From: Bacteroidales bacterium
GTDB taxonomy: Bacteria > Bacteroidota > Bacteroidia > Bacteroidales > UBA932
Direction: 5' to 3'
NCBI GenBank assembly: GCA_017477245.1
Contig: JAFUWY010000021.1
Span: 1 to 55,463, forward strand
Length of the DNA: 55,463 nt
Both the position numbers and the translations under genes were made by a program. Of the stretch, positions 8,071 through 16,378 are shown in pieces. The first letter of the stretch is position 1, and every line of letters begins with the position of its first letter. The notes under the pieces are model-generated. The model was not told the DNA's origin and made no database searches. It saw only the letters and a list, made by a program, of their open reading frames with translations.

Positions 8071-8087
8071 TGTAACAAGCAGTTACA
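8071..8087. promoter_or_regulatory. Inverted repeat TGTAAC-N5-GTTACA in the recombinase leader
   Basis: A 6-bp perfect dyad lies between the -7 box (8097-8104) and the start codon of the first recombinase (8026). Its place in the leader fits an operator or an arm/core recombinase site; the sequence alone does not tell which. Confidence 0.35.
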
Positions 8088-8096
8088 TCGCTTGCG

Positions 8097-8104
8097 CAAA
8101 TATA
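8097..8104 (-). promoter_or_regulatory. -7 box TATATTTG for the tandem recombinases
   Basis: It matches TAnnTTTG on the minus strand, with a T-rich TTTTTG element about 20 bases further upstream, and gives a leader of roughly 65 nt. Confidence 0.55.
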
Positions 8105-8278
8105 ATTTAAACGGGACAAAAACAAGACAGAAACAGCAAAAAATGAATGAAAACATCCGATATTGATGCAATCAAAGGAAACACGATGATACTCTGCTAA
8201 AGCGTTGATGCTTCTATGATTACATCTCCCACTTAACCTATCGTTTCCGATTGTTTTCAGCGCTACAAGAAATTTTCA

Positions 8279-8286
8279 TATCTTTG
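8279..8286 (+). promoter_or_regulatory. -7 box TATCTTTG for recG
   Basis: It is a perfect consensus match ending 7 bases before the recG ATG, with TTGTTTTC about 20 bases upstream as a possible -33 element. The transcript would have almost no leader. Confidence 0.7.
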
Positions 8287-8293
8287 TGGAGAT

Positions 8294-10483
8294 ATGGGAG
8301 AGCTGAATACGAGCATACAGTACCTCAGCGGGGTCGGTCCGAAGCGGGCCGAGCTCCTGCGGCGCGAACTCGGCATCGAGACGCTCTCCGACCTGATCCA
8401 CCTCTATCCCTTCCGCTATATCGACCGCAGCGGCATCACGCCGATCGCGCAGGTCGCCCCGGACCTGGCGCATGTCCAGCTGCAGGCCACGGTCATCAAG
8501 AGGACCCTCTACGGGCCGAACAGCGCGGTCGTGTCCCAGGAGACCCAGCCGATCCACTGGGGGGCCGTCAAGCGCCTGTCCGTGATCGTCGAGGACGCTT
8601 CCGGCCAGATGGAGATGGTTTTTTTCAAGGGGATCCGCTGGAACTTCCAGCGACTCGTCCCCGGCAGCACGTTCCTCTTTTTCGGCAAGCCGCAGGCTTT
8701 CGGGAGCCGGCTCAACATCGTGCATCCGGAGGTGGATGTGCCGCAGGACGGCGCCATGTCGCAAGGAGCCTTGACGGGCGTGTATCCGAGCACGGAGCAG
8801 CTCAAGACCGGCGGCATCACCGGCAAGGTCATGTGCAAGCTCCAGTCCGCCGCCCTGACGCTTTGCCTGCCGGAGATCCAGGAGACGCTCCCGGAGTACA
8901 TCCTGCAGGCGCGCGCGCTCGTGCCGCTGCCGTACGCCTTGAAGAACATCCATTTCCCCAAGGATAGTTACGCACTCCAGAAGGCGACCTACCGCCTGAA
9001 ATTCGAGGAGCTGTTCTTCCTGCAGCTTTCGCTGCTCAAGCAGAAATACATCCGTTCCCGCGGCGAGCGGGGGATCCCGATGCCCAAGGTCGGGCCGGAT
9101 TTCCATGCCTGCTACAACGCGCTCCCCTATGCCTTGACCGGCGCCCAGCAGCGCGTGATCAAGGAGATCCGGGCCGATATGATGAGCGGGCACCAGATGA
9201 ACCGCTTGCTGCAGGGCGACGTGGGGTCGGGCAAGACGATGGTGGCGGTGCTGAGCTGCCTGATCGCCATCGGCAACGGCTGCCAGGCTTGCATCATGGC
9301 GCCGACCGAGGTGCTGGCCCAGCAGCATTATGCCAATATCCAGAAGTACCTGAAGCCTACCTCCGTGCAGTGTGCGTTGCTGACCGGCAGCACGACGCAG
9401 AAGGAGCGGCGCGGCATCCATGCCGGGCTGGAGGACGGCAGCATCGGCATCATCGTGGGTACCCACGCGTTGCTCGAGGATAATGTCGTCTTCCGGAACC
9501 TCGGGCTTGCGGTCATCGACGAACAACATCGTTTCGGTGTCGACCAAAGAGCGAAATTGTGGGCCAAAGGGCCTCTGGCCGGTGGCCACGGTCCCGGGGG
9601 GCAGGACTCCTCCGGCCAAGGCCGTATTCCACCGCACGTTCTTGTGATGACGGCGACGCCGATTCCGCGGACGTTGGCGATGACGTTGTACGGCGATCTG
9701 GACGTGTCGGTGATCGATGAGATGCCGCCGGGACGCAAGCCGGTGCAGACCATGTGCATCGGCCAGAACCGGCGGGCGGCGATGTACAAGTTCATGCGCG
9801 ACGAGATCGCCCGGGGCCGGCAGGTGTTCGTGGTGTTCCCGCTCATCTTCGAGAGCGAGAAAATGGACCTGCAGAACCTGGAGCAGGGCTACGAGGAGAT
9901 CGTCAAGGCCTTCCCGTTGCCGGACTACAAGGTAGCGATCGTCCACGGGCAGCAGACCAACGAGGAGAAGAATTTCAACATGTCCGCCTTTGCCGCAGGC
10001 CGGGCGCACATCCTGGTGTCCACGACGGTGATCGAGGTGGGCGTGGATGTGCCCAACGCTTCCGTGATGGTGATCGAGAGCGCGCAGCGCTTCGGCCTGA
10101 GCCAGCTGCACCAGCTGCGCGGCCGGGTGGGCCGCGGCGCCGAGAAATCCTATTGCATCCTGGTCAAGGACGTCAAGACCTCCAAGGAGGCCCAGCAGCG
10201 CCTGGACCTGATGTGCGCGACCGAGGACGGCTTCGAGATCGCCGAGCAGGACATGAAGATGCGCGGCCCGGGCGACCTCGAAGGCACCCAGCAGAGCGGC
10301 CTGCCCATCAGCCTCAACATCGCCTCCCTGGCCAAGGACGGGCAGATCCTCACGGAAGCCCGCCTCTATGCCGAGCGGATCCTGGATGCGGATCCCGGCC
10401 TCGAGAAGCCGCAGAACGCTCCGCTGGTACGCGAATTGCGGAAAGACAAATACGAAATCAAGGATTACAGCAAGATATCATGA
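8294..10483 (+). CDS. recG: ATP-dependent DNA helicase RecG
   Basis: The 729-aa protein remodels stalled forks and branched DNA. It has the RecG wedge/OB region (about 60-170), a DEAD/DEAH core with Walker A GDVGSGKT (308-315), DEQH at about 409-412 and TATPIPRTLAMTLYGD, then the helicase C domain (QLRGRVGRG) and the conserved end DLEGTQQSG. Start 8294 is fixed by the N-terminal motif LSGVGPKRAELLR. Between the DEQHRFGVDQRAKLW segment and PHVLVMTATPIP there are about 20 extra residues (GPLAGGHGPGGQDSSGQGR), Gly-rich and encoded by short palindromes. The stop overlaps the next start (ATGA), so the S9 peptidase is translationally coupled. Confidence 0.97.
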   Translation: MGELNTSIQYLSGVGPKRAELLRRELGIETLSDLIHLYPFRYIDRSGITPIAQVAPDLAHVQLQATVIKRTLYGPNSAVVSQETQPIHWGAVKRLSVIVEDASGQMEMVFFKGIRWNFQRLVPGSTFLFFGKPQAFGSRLNIVHPEVDVPQDGAMSQGALTGVYPSTEQLKTGGITGKVMCKLQSAALTLCLPEIQETLPEYILQARALVPLPYALKNIHFPKDSYALQKATYRLKFEELFFLQLSLLKQKYIRSRGERGIPMPKVGPDFHACYNALPYALTGAQQRVIKEIRADMMSGHQMNRLLQGDVGSGKTMVAVLSCLIAIGNGCQACIMAPTEVLAQQHYANIQKYLKPTSVQCALLTGSTTQKERRGIHAGLEDGSIGIIVGTHALLEDNVVFRNLGLAVIDEQHRFGVDQRAKLWAKGPLAGGHGPGGQDSSGQGRIPPHVLVMTATPIPRTLAMTLYGDLDVSVIDEMPPGRKPVQTMCIGQNRRAAMYKFMRDEIARGRQVFVVFPLIFESEKMDLQNLEQGYEEIVKAFPLPDYKVAIVHGQQTNEEKNFNMSAFAAGRAHILVSTTVIEVGVDVPNASVMVIESAQRFGLSQLHQLRGRVGRGAEKSYCILVKDVKTSKEAQQRLDLMCATEDGFEIAEQDMKMRGPGDLEGTQQSGLPISLNIASLAKDGQILTEARLYAERILDADPGLEKPQNAPLVRELRKDKYEIKDYSKIS
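9561..9590. repeat. In-frame palindrome cluster inside recG
   Basis: Three GGCCA/TGGCC half-sites (9562-9566, 9576-9580, 9584-9588) can form alternative 5-bp hairpins. They code the Gly-rich extra loop between the DEQH motif and TATP motif of RecG, which is short in typical RecG proteins. Confidence 0.45.
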
Positions 10484-12768
10484 AACGAATCGTCATTGCA
10501 TTCACCTGTTTGATTATGGCAATCAGTTGTGCACAACAGAAAGAAGACAGCGGCTACATCGGCCCGTCCGACATCCAGGTCGCAGACGGCGTGATGACGC
10601 CCGAGACGCTCCTCGCGCTCGGCCGCCTGTCCGACCCCCAACTCTCCCCCGACGGCAACAAGATCCTCTACGGCGTATCCTATACCTCCGTAGCGGAGAA
10701 CCGCAGCTGCCGCAACCTGTTCCTCTGCAACCCGGACGGCTCCGGCAAGGTCCAGCTGACGCGCTACGCCAAGAGCGTCAGCGCCGCGCGCTGGTCGGCC
10801 GACGGCCAGAGCATCTATTTCCTGCAGGGCGGGCAGCTCTGGAAGGCCCCGCTCAAGGGCGGCAAACTCGGCAAGAAGGTCCAGCTCAGCGACGTCCCCA
10901 ACGGGATCAGCGACTACAAGATCTCCCCGGATGAGCAGCAGGTCCTGTACGTGAGCAGCATCAAGAACACCGCCCTCCAGACCCCTGCGGACAGCGACCC
11001 GGCCCTCGACAAGGCCCAGGCCTACGCGACGGAGGACCTGATGTACCGCCACTGGGACCACTGGGTGACGGATGTCCCCCGGACCTATGTCGCCACCCTG
11101 GTCAACGGGAAGATCACGCCGGAAAGCTCCATCGACATCCTGGGCACCGACAATCTCTACGAGCTGCCCACGGAGCCGTTCGGCGGCGCCGAGCAGCTGG
11201 ACTGGGCGCCGGACAGCCGTCACATCGTCTACTCCTGCCGCAAGAAGACCGGCAAGCAGTATGCCTTCAGCACCAACACCTCCATCTATATCTACGACAT
11301 CCTGACCGGCGCCACGCTCGATGTCAAGACCGACGGCGGCTACGATACCGACCCGGTCTGGAGCCCGGACGGCAATCACATCGCCTGGGTCTCCATGGCC
11401 CGCGACGGTTACGAGGCCGACCAGCAGCGTTTGTACATCTGCGATGTCCAAACGCCGGATTCCACCCCCCGGCAATCCCCCAAGGGGGATGGTCCGCAGG
11501 ACGCTTCGCTCGCGGACGCCCCTTCGGCGAACGACAGTGACGGGCAGAGCTTCGGGCTGAAAGTCAACAATGTACGCGCGCTGCTTCCCTCCTTCGACCA
11601 CGATGTAGCCGGGCTGGTCTGGCACGGCGAAGAGCTGTTCTTCAACGCCCTCGTCGGCGAGGGCGTCCAGGCGCTCTTCTGCGCGGACCTGAACGGTGAC
11701 GTGCAGCGTATCACGGCTCCGGACTGGAACTACGACTTCTTCTCCCCCTTTGCGATCCTGGACAAGGAGGACGGCGTACAGCTGCTCGCGTCCTACTACT
11801 GCCTGAAGTTCCCCACCGAGCTGGTGTCCGTGGACATCTCCGCCAAGGAGACGACCTTCCGGCAGATCACGCACGAGAACGAGCACATCATGAGCCAGCT
11901 CGCCGACGTCACGGACGAGCGCGTGTTCGTCGAGACGGTGGACCACCAGCAGATGCTCTGCTGGGTCCTGTACCCGCCGCAGTTCGACAAGAACAAGACC
12001 TATCCGGCCATCGAGATCGTCCTCGGCGGCCCGCAGGGGTCCAATTCCCAGGACTGGAGCTACCGCTGGTGCTACCGCCTGATGGCGCAGCAGGGCTACA
12101 TCGTGATCCTGCCCAACCGCCGCGGCACGACCGCTTTCGGCCAGGCCTGGAAGGAGCAGATCTCGGGTGACTACCCGGGCCTCAACATGCAGGATTACCT
12201 GAGTGCCGGCCGTTATATCAAGAGCCAGCCGTATGTCGGCAAACTGGCTTGCGTGGGCGCCTCCTATGGCGGTTATTCCGCCTACATGCTCGAGGGCCTG
12301 CACGGAGACCTGTTCGACTGCTTCATCGCCCATGCCGGTATCTTCGACGAGAAGCAGCTCTGGTACACCACCGAGGAGATGTGGTTCGCCAACTGGGACA
12401 ACGGCGGCCTGACCGAATACGCCTACACGCCCGGCGAGACGGGTCCCCGCGGCGACGGCATCACCTTCGGCGGCATGCAGCAGGCCGGCGCCCCCTACGC
12501 CAGCACGCCCAAGGCGCAGCGCCATTATGCCAACTCCCCTTCCTCCATGGTCACCAAGTGGCATACGCCGATCCTGTGCATCCATGGCATGATGGACTTC
12601 CGTATCCCTTATGAGCAGGGCATGGCGGCTTTCAACGCCGCGCAGATGATGGGAGTCCCCTCCAAGCTGGTGGTCTTCCCGGAGGAGACCCACTGGATCC
12701 TCCAGCCGCAGAATTCCCTCTACTGGCACCGGGTCGTCTACGACTGGCTAGACCGCTGGTTGAAATAA
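10480..12768 (+). CDS. S9 family prolyl oligopeptidase-type lipoprotein
   Basis: The 762-aa protein is a serine peptidase of the DPP4/acylaminoacyl-peptidase group, exported by a lipoprotein signal (MKRIVIAFTCLIMAISC, Cys17) and thus periplasmic or outer-membrane attached. An N-terminal beta-propeller (about 40-470) shows LSPDGNKI and WSPDGNHIAW blades. The C-terminal alpha/beta hydrolase carries GASYGGY (Ser595), MMDFR (Asp706) and EETHW (His738). It should release dipeptides or short peptides for uptake. Start 10480 overlaps the recG stop. Residues about 324-358 (SPKGDGPQDASLADAPSAND within it) look like a low-complexity insertion encoded by GC-rich palindromes. Confidence 0.93.
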   Translation: MKRIVIAFTCLIMAISCAQQKEDSGYIGPSDIQVADGVMTPETLLALGRLSDPQLSPDGNKILYGVSYTSVAENRSCRNLFLCNPDGSGKVQLTRYAKSVSAARWSADGQSIYFLQGGQLWKAPLKGGKLGKKVQLSDVPNGISDYKISPDEQQVLYVSSIKNTALQTPADSDPALDKAQAYATEDLMYRHWDHWVTDVPRTYVATLVNGKITPESSIDILGTDNLYELPTEPFGGAEQLDWAPDSRHIVYSCRKKTGKQYAFSTNTSIYIYDILTGATLDVKTDGGYDTDPVWSPDGNHIAWVSMARDGYEADQQRLYICDVQTPDSTPRQSPKGDGPQDASLADAPSANDSDGQSFGLKVNNVRALLPSFDHDVAGLVWHGEELFFNALVGEGVQALFCADLNGDVQRITAPDWNYDFFSPFAILDKEDGVQLLASYYCLKFPTELVSVDISAKETTFRQITHENEHIMSQLADVTDERVFVETVDHQQMLCWVLYPPQFDKNKTYPAIEIVLGGPQGSNSQDWSYRWCYRLMAQQGYIVILPNRRGTTAFGQAWKEQISGDYPGLNMQDYLSAGRYIKSQPYVGKLACVGASYGGYSAYMLEGLHGDLFDCFIAHAGIFDEKQLWYTTEEMWFANWDNGGLTEYAYTPGETGPRGDGITFGGMQQAGAPYASTPKAQRHYANSPSSMVTKWHTPILCIHGMMDFRIPYEQGMAAFNAAQMMGVPSKLVVFPEETHWILQPQNSLYWHRVVYDWLDRWLK
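11475..11533. repeat. In-frame palindrome cluster inside the S9 peptidase gene
   Basis: ATCCCCC-AA-GGGGGAT at 11475-11490 is a perfect 7-bp hairpin. GTCCGC (11492-11497) pairs with GCGGAC (11512-11517), and CGCC-N5-GGCG follows. Together they code a Pro/Ser/Asp-rich loop between propeller strands that homologues usually keep short. Confidence 0.5.
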
Positions 12769-12792
12769 TCTAACACTGATTATCAATCACTT

Positions 12793-12832
12793 ACAAAATA
12801 ACCTTCGGAGATTTTTCCGAAGGTTATTTTGT
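12793..12832. terminator. Bidirectional terminator, perfect 17-bp stem
   Basis: ACAAAATAACCTTCGGA (12793-12809) pairs without mismatch with 12816-12832; loop of 6 nt. It lies 24 bases after the S9 peptidase stop. The stem is A/T-rich at its base, giving a U tract in either direction, and it separates two convergent operons. Confidence 0.85.
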
Positions 12833-12866
12833 AAATACCTGATTATCAAATATGTCTCACAAGAGA

Positions 12867-12884
12867 GAGGGGGAACGCCCCCTC
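12867..12884. terminator. GC-rich hairpin downstream of the thioesterase gene
   Basis: GAGGGGG-AACG-CCCCCTC, a 7-bp stem with a 4-nt loop, sits 26 bases past the stop of the minus-strand operon and is followed on that strand by TCTCTTGT. It is probably a second terminator. Confidence 0.5.
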
Positions 12885-12909
12885 GTATAGAACGGTCTTT
12901 ATCGCTTGG

Positions 12910-13662
12910 CTACTCGAAGAGGAGCCGCTCGATAAAGACCTGGTGGTCGGCGGTGCGGCCCTCAACAATGTGGCTGCCATCCGGGGCGAGAGTGTGCCAA
13001 AGTTCAACGGTCTCGCCGGGACGGGCTTCTTTGTTGAAGTTGATGGTCAGCTCTTTAAGGAACTTCTCATAAACGATTTCTTCAGGAAGCGCATCCATCG
13101 CCCAGACGGTATAACGGACATTGTTGGCGTGCTGGTTGTAGTCCACGTCCGAGTAGCGGACGACATGCGAGCCGATCAGCTCCAGCTCCGCCCCCCGGGG
13201 CGCGGCGACCTTGGCGGCCCGCTCGGCGATGGCATCGTCTGGGCTCTGCGGATCCGTGGAGACGATCTCCGACAGGAAATCGCCGCGGGCGATCCGGCGC
13301 TCTGCGATGTTCATGATCACCCACGAACTGGTGGAATTGACCGCCGGCTTCCCGTCGGCATCCAGCAGCTGGTAGTCGCGGATGAAGTACAGCCCGTCCA
13401 AGCCTTTGTGCCAGGTCAGCATCTTGATGCGCTCCTTGTGCAGGACGGGGCGCTCGAAGCGCAGGTGCTGCCGCGCCAGCACCCAGGCGCAGCCGTAGGG
13501 TGCCAGCTGGGTGTCGCCGAATTGCAGGGTATCGGCCCCGACGACGGCCATGTGCTGTGCCAAGTCCAGGAAGGCGTCCGCCCGCAGGCGCTTCCAGCGG
13601 TCGGTCATGTAGCAGGCGACAACGGAATCTTCGGTGATCTTATCTTTGAGGTAATCGTTCAT
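12910..13662 (-). CDS. Acyl-ACP thioesterase
   Basis: The 250-aa protein is a double-hotdog acyl-ACP thioesterase (FatA/FatB type) that releases free fatty acids from acyl carrier protein and ends fatty-acid elongation in the cytoplasm. The second hotdog contains the catalytic block D-x-D-Y-N-Q-H-A-N-N at residues 172-181. The N-terminal hotdog includes the conserved W-V-L-A-R segment (about 60-64). ATG at 13662 lies inside the end of the nif3-like gene (23-base overlap) and gives the normal family length; the frame extends upstream only as antisense/overlap. It is the last gene of the minus-strand operon starting with uvrD. Confidence 0.9.
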   Translation of the reverse strand: MNDYLKDKITEDSVVACYMTDRWKRLRADAFLDLAQHMAVVGADTLQFGDTQLAPYGCAWVLARQHLRFERPVLHKERIKMLTWHKGLDGLYFIRDYQLLDADGKPAVNSTSSWVIMNIAERRIARGDFLSEIVSTDPQSPDDAIAERAAKVAAPRGAELELIGSHVVRYSDVDYNQHANNVRYTVWAMDALPEEIVYEKFLKELTINFNKEARPGETVELWHTLAPDGSHIVEGRTADHQVFIERLLFE

Positions 13663-14431
13663 AGCGGATGGGATTGGTGTTGAGGGCGGTCTTGCAGACG
13701 GACAGTTCCGGGCAGTGCGCGGCCAGGTAGTCCGCCAGCAGGTCCTGCGTGAACTGTTCGCTCTGGTAGTGGCCGAGCGCGGCCAGGAGCATGCCCCGGC
13801 TCTCGAAGAAATCGTGATAGTGGAATTCGCCGCTGAGGAAGCAGTCGGCGCCGGCACGCACGGCGTCACCGAGCAGGAATGCCCCGGCGCCGCCGCACAG
13901 GGCGACGCGCCGGACCGGTCGGCCGTCCAGGGCCGAATGCTGGAGACACTCCACGCCGAAGGCATCCTGGACGCGGGCGAGGAAATCAGCGTCCCGCTCC
14001 GCGACGGGCAGTTCGCCAACCAGCCCGGAACCGGCATCCTCCCCTTCCCGGGGCGAGAGCCAGCGCAGATCCTGCAGACCCAGGCGTTCGGCGATCTTGA
14101 AATTGACTCCGCCCCGCGCGTTGTCGAGACTCGTGTGGGCGGAGTAGATGGAGATCCCGGCAGCGAGCGCCCGGACGACGCAGCGCTGCTGGTAGGTGCT
14201 GTCGGAGACCTGCCGGAGGGCCTTGAAGAGGAGCGGATGGTGCGAAACAATCATGTTACATCGCTCCGCAACCGCCTCTTCCACAACCTCTTCCGTAACA
14301 TCCAGGCAGACCAGTACGCGTCGGACTTCCGACTCCGGGAATCCGACCTGCAGGCCCGAGTTGTCCCACTCGTCCTGCAGCCGCAGCGGAGCGAGACGCT
14401 CCAGCGCGGCGACGACTTCGTGCAGTTTCAT
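13640..14431 (-). CDS. Nif3-like dinuclear metal centre protein (YbgI family)
   Basis: The 263-aa protein belongs to the Nif3/YbgI/DUF34 family, which forms hexameric toroids with a dinuclear metal site. GTP cyclohydrolase I type 2 is a frequent but poorly founded name. Metal ligands visible: SHHP (His64, His65), SAHTSLDN (His99, Asp103) and the C-terminal SGEFHYHD plus HYQSEQ. Length is typical of members without the middle PII-like insertion. It overlaps yqeY by 4 bases (ATGA) and the thioesterase start by 23 bases, so expression is tightly coupled. Biochemical role is unknown in general. Confidence 0.9.
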   Translation of the reverse strand: MKLHEVVAALERLAPLRLQDEWDNSGLQVGFPESEVRRVLVCLDVTEEVVEEAVAERCNMIVSHHPLLFKALRQVSDSTYQQRCVVRALAAGISIYSAHTSLDNARGGVNFKIAERLGLQDLRWLSPREGEDAGSGLVGELPVAERDADFLARVQDAFGVECLQHSALDGRPVRRVALCGGAGAFLLGDAVRAGADCFLSGEFHYHDFFESRGMLLAALGHYQSEQFTQDLLADYLAAHCPELSVCKTALNTNPIRYERLPQR

Positions 14432-14883
14432 CCCTGGGCGAGCAGTTGACGCACAATCCCGGACAGGGTCCGGCCGTCGGCCAGCCCGGCGAGCTCCTTG
14501 GAAGCCACGCCCATCACCTTGCCCATATCGGAAGGAGCGGACGCTCCGACGCGGGCGATGATCTCCCGGACCTTGACCTCGATCTCTTCCGGGGTCAGCT
14601 GCCGGGGGACATACTCCTCAAGGACCTTGGCCTCGGCCAGTTCGTTGTCGGCCAGTTCCTGGCGGCCGGCAGCGACGAACTGCTCGGCGGCTTCCTTGCG
14701 CTGCTTGATGAGTTTCTGGATGAGCTTGACGATATCGGTGTCTTCGAGTTCCTTCTTGCCGCCCTCGGCGGTCTTCGCCAGGAGGATGGCGGACTTGATG
14801 GACCGGACGGCGTTGGTCCGTTCGTAGTCGTGGGCCTTCATCGCGGCCATCAGGTCTTTCTGTATTTGCTGTTCCAGTGCCAT
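14428..14883 (-). CDS. GatB/YqeY domain protein
   Basis: The 151-aa protein has the YqeY fold, shared with the tRNA-binding tail domain of GatB. It starts MALEQQIQKDLMAAMKAHDY, the usual YqeY opening, so ATG 14883 is preferred over the in-frame ATG at 14928, which overlaps the upstream esterase gene. The end (SDMGKVMGVASKELAGLADG) is the conserved C-terminal helix block. Function is uncertain; binding to tRNA or aminoacyl-tRNA is suggested by homology. It sits between the esterase and nif3-like genes. Confidence 0.9.
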   Translation of the reverse strand: MALEQQIQKDLMAAMKAHDYERTNAVRSIKSAILLAKTAEGGKKELEDTDIVKLIQKLIKQRKEAAEQFVAAGRQELADNELAEAKVLEEYVPRQLTPEEIEVKVREIIARVGASAPSDMGKVMGVASKELAGLADGRTLSGIVRQLLAQG

Positions 14884-14914
14884 GGTGTTCGGTATTTTCA
14901 ATCTTCTAATATAG

Positions 14915-16375
14915 TCATTTCTTTTCAAAGGGCAAGCGGACCCGGAACTGCCGGGCCGGCAGGCCCTGGGGATTGCAGAGGTTGGTCACGGCGGCTTCAT
15001 CCCAGCCATAGCGGACCTCGACGGGCGTACGCACCCGCGAATTGGATATCAATACTTTATTCCCTTCTATCTTGACTTCCGATATAGGTTGGAAACCGCC
15101 TCCCGCCTGCGCCAGCGTGAAGTGGCGCGGCGCCTTCCCGTCCGCCGTCGCCAGCGGCTGGTCGAACTCGAGCGTCACCACGGAACCGTCCGCCGCGGCG
15201 CGCAGCAGCCGGGGCCCGTCGGCGACCAGGTCCGGCCGGCCGTAGACGCCCCGCAGCGCCTGCAGCGCCAGGCGGCGTCCCAGCTCCCACTTGTAGGTGG
15301 GGTGGATGTCGGACAGGTTGTCCACCAGGTCGTTCACCTGGACCATGGCCGCCTGCGGGATCAGGTCCAGCGAGCGCTCCTGCTGCTCCCAGAACTGCGG
15401 CAGCGTCGTCCAGTCCGACACGGACGGATCCGTACGGCGCTGCGAGTAGAGGTACGGGGCGATCTGGACGAAATAGAACGGGAATTCCTCGCCCCAGGCC
15501 GCCCGCCAGGAGCGGACCAGCAGCGCCTGCATGGCGGCATATTTCCCGGTATTGCCGGCGATGAGGTTGCTCTCGCCCTGGTACCAGATCATCCCGCGCA
15601 GGGTATACGGCGCCATCTCCCGGACCATGTGGTCGTAGCGGCGCCCCACCGGCTCCCCGTCATAGCTGCCGCCCTGCAGCCCGGCGGAGAAGGCAGGATC
15701 CTCCCGGTAGGCCTCCAGCGGGGTCCAGGACTCGATCCGGGTCCCGCCCCAGCAGGTCTCAAGGATGCCCACCGGCACCTGCAGGCTGTCGATCAGGTTC
15801 TTGGCGAAGAAATAGGCGGCCGCGGAGATCTCCGGAAGGGTCCGGGTATCGATGTGCCGCCAGCCCCGCGTCGGCAGCGAATCGGTGTTCAGCACCTTCT
15901 CCACCAGCAGGACCCGGAGCTGGGGCAGGTCGGCCTTGCGGAGCTCGATCTCCTGGATATTCTCCCCGCGCGCCGGCCGGTCCACCTTGTTGGTGGATCC
16001 GCTGCGCCAGACCGGTCCCATGTTGAACTCCATGTTGGACTGGCCGGAGGCGAGCCAGACCTCGCCGACCAGGACGTCCCGGTATTCGCGGCGCTCCCGC
16101 CCGCTGCGTACGGTCAGGATGCGCGGTTCCATGCTGGCTTCCATCGGAGCCAGGGCGACCTGCCAGGAACCGTCCGCCGCGGCGTGCGTGCGGACCGTCT
16201 GCCGGGCGAACTGCACGGTCACCCGCGCCCCGGGATCCGCCGTCCCCCAGACGGCCGCGGGTTTGCCGCGCTGGAGCACCATCCCGTCCGAGAACACGCC
16301 GGGCAGGCGGAGCTGCGCCTGCGCCAGGAGCGGCAGCAGGAGCAGGCAGAGCAAAGGGAAAAACTTCTTCATCAT
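14915..16375 (-). CDS. Sialate O-acetylesterase-like carbohydrate esterase
   Basis: The 486-aa secreted protein starts with a signal peptide (MMKKFFPLLCLLLLPLLAQA). It has an N-terminal beta-sandwich (LRLPGVFSDGMVLQR, then WGTADPG), the SGNH-type nucleophile block LASGQSNMEF (Ser113), the central MIWYQGESN block and the catalytic Asp-x-His in LSDIHP. The family removes O-acetyl groups from sialic acids or from acetylated polysaccharides such as xylan; with xylanase and galactosidase genes in the region, plant or host glycan deacetylation is plausible. A second Met at 16372 is an alternative start. It begins 3 bases after uvrD ends. Confidence 0.88.
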   Translation of the reverse strand: MMKKFFPLLCLLLLPLLAQAQLRLPGVFSDGMVLQRGKPAAVWGTADPGARVTVQFARQTVRTHAAADGSWQVALAPMEASMEPRILTVRSGRERREYRDVLVGEVWLASGQSNMEFNMGPVWRSGSTNKVDRPARGENIQEIELRKADLPQLRVLLVEKVLNTDSLPTRGWRHIDTRTLPEISAAAYFFAKNLIDSLQVPVGILETCWGGTRIESWTPLEAYREDPAFSAGLQGGSYDGEPVGRRYDHMVREMAPYTLRGMIWYQGESNLIAGNTGKYAAMQALLVRSWRAAWGEEFPFYFVQIAPYLYSQRRTDPSVSDWTTLPQFWEQQERSLDLIPQAAMVQVNDLVDNLSDIHPTYKWELGRRLALQALRGVYGRPDLVADGPRLLRAAADGSVVTLEFDQPLATADGKAPRHFTLAQAGGGFQPISEVKIEGNKVLISNSRVRTPVEVRYGWDEAAVTNLCNPQGLPARQFRVRLPFEKK

Positions 16376-16378
16376 GGT

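Noticed and set aside
9754-10479. Upstream extension of the S9 peptidase frame
   Set aside because: It runs in another frame over recG and codes Arg/Gly/Pro-rich sequence; the lipoprotein signal starts at 10480.
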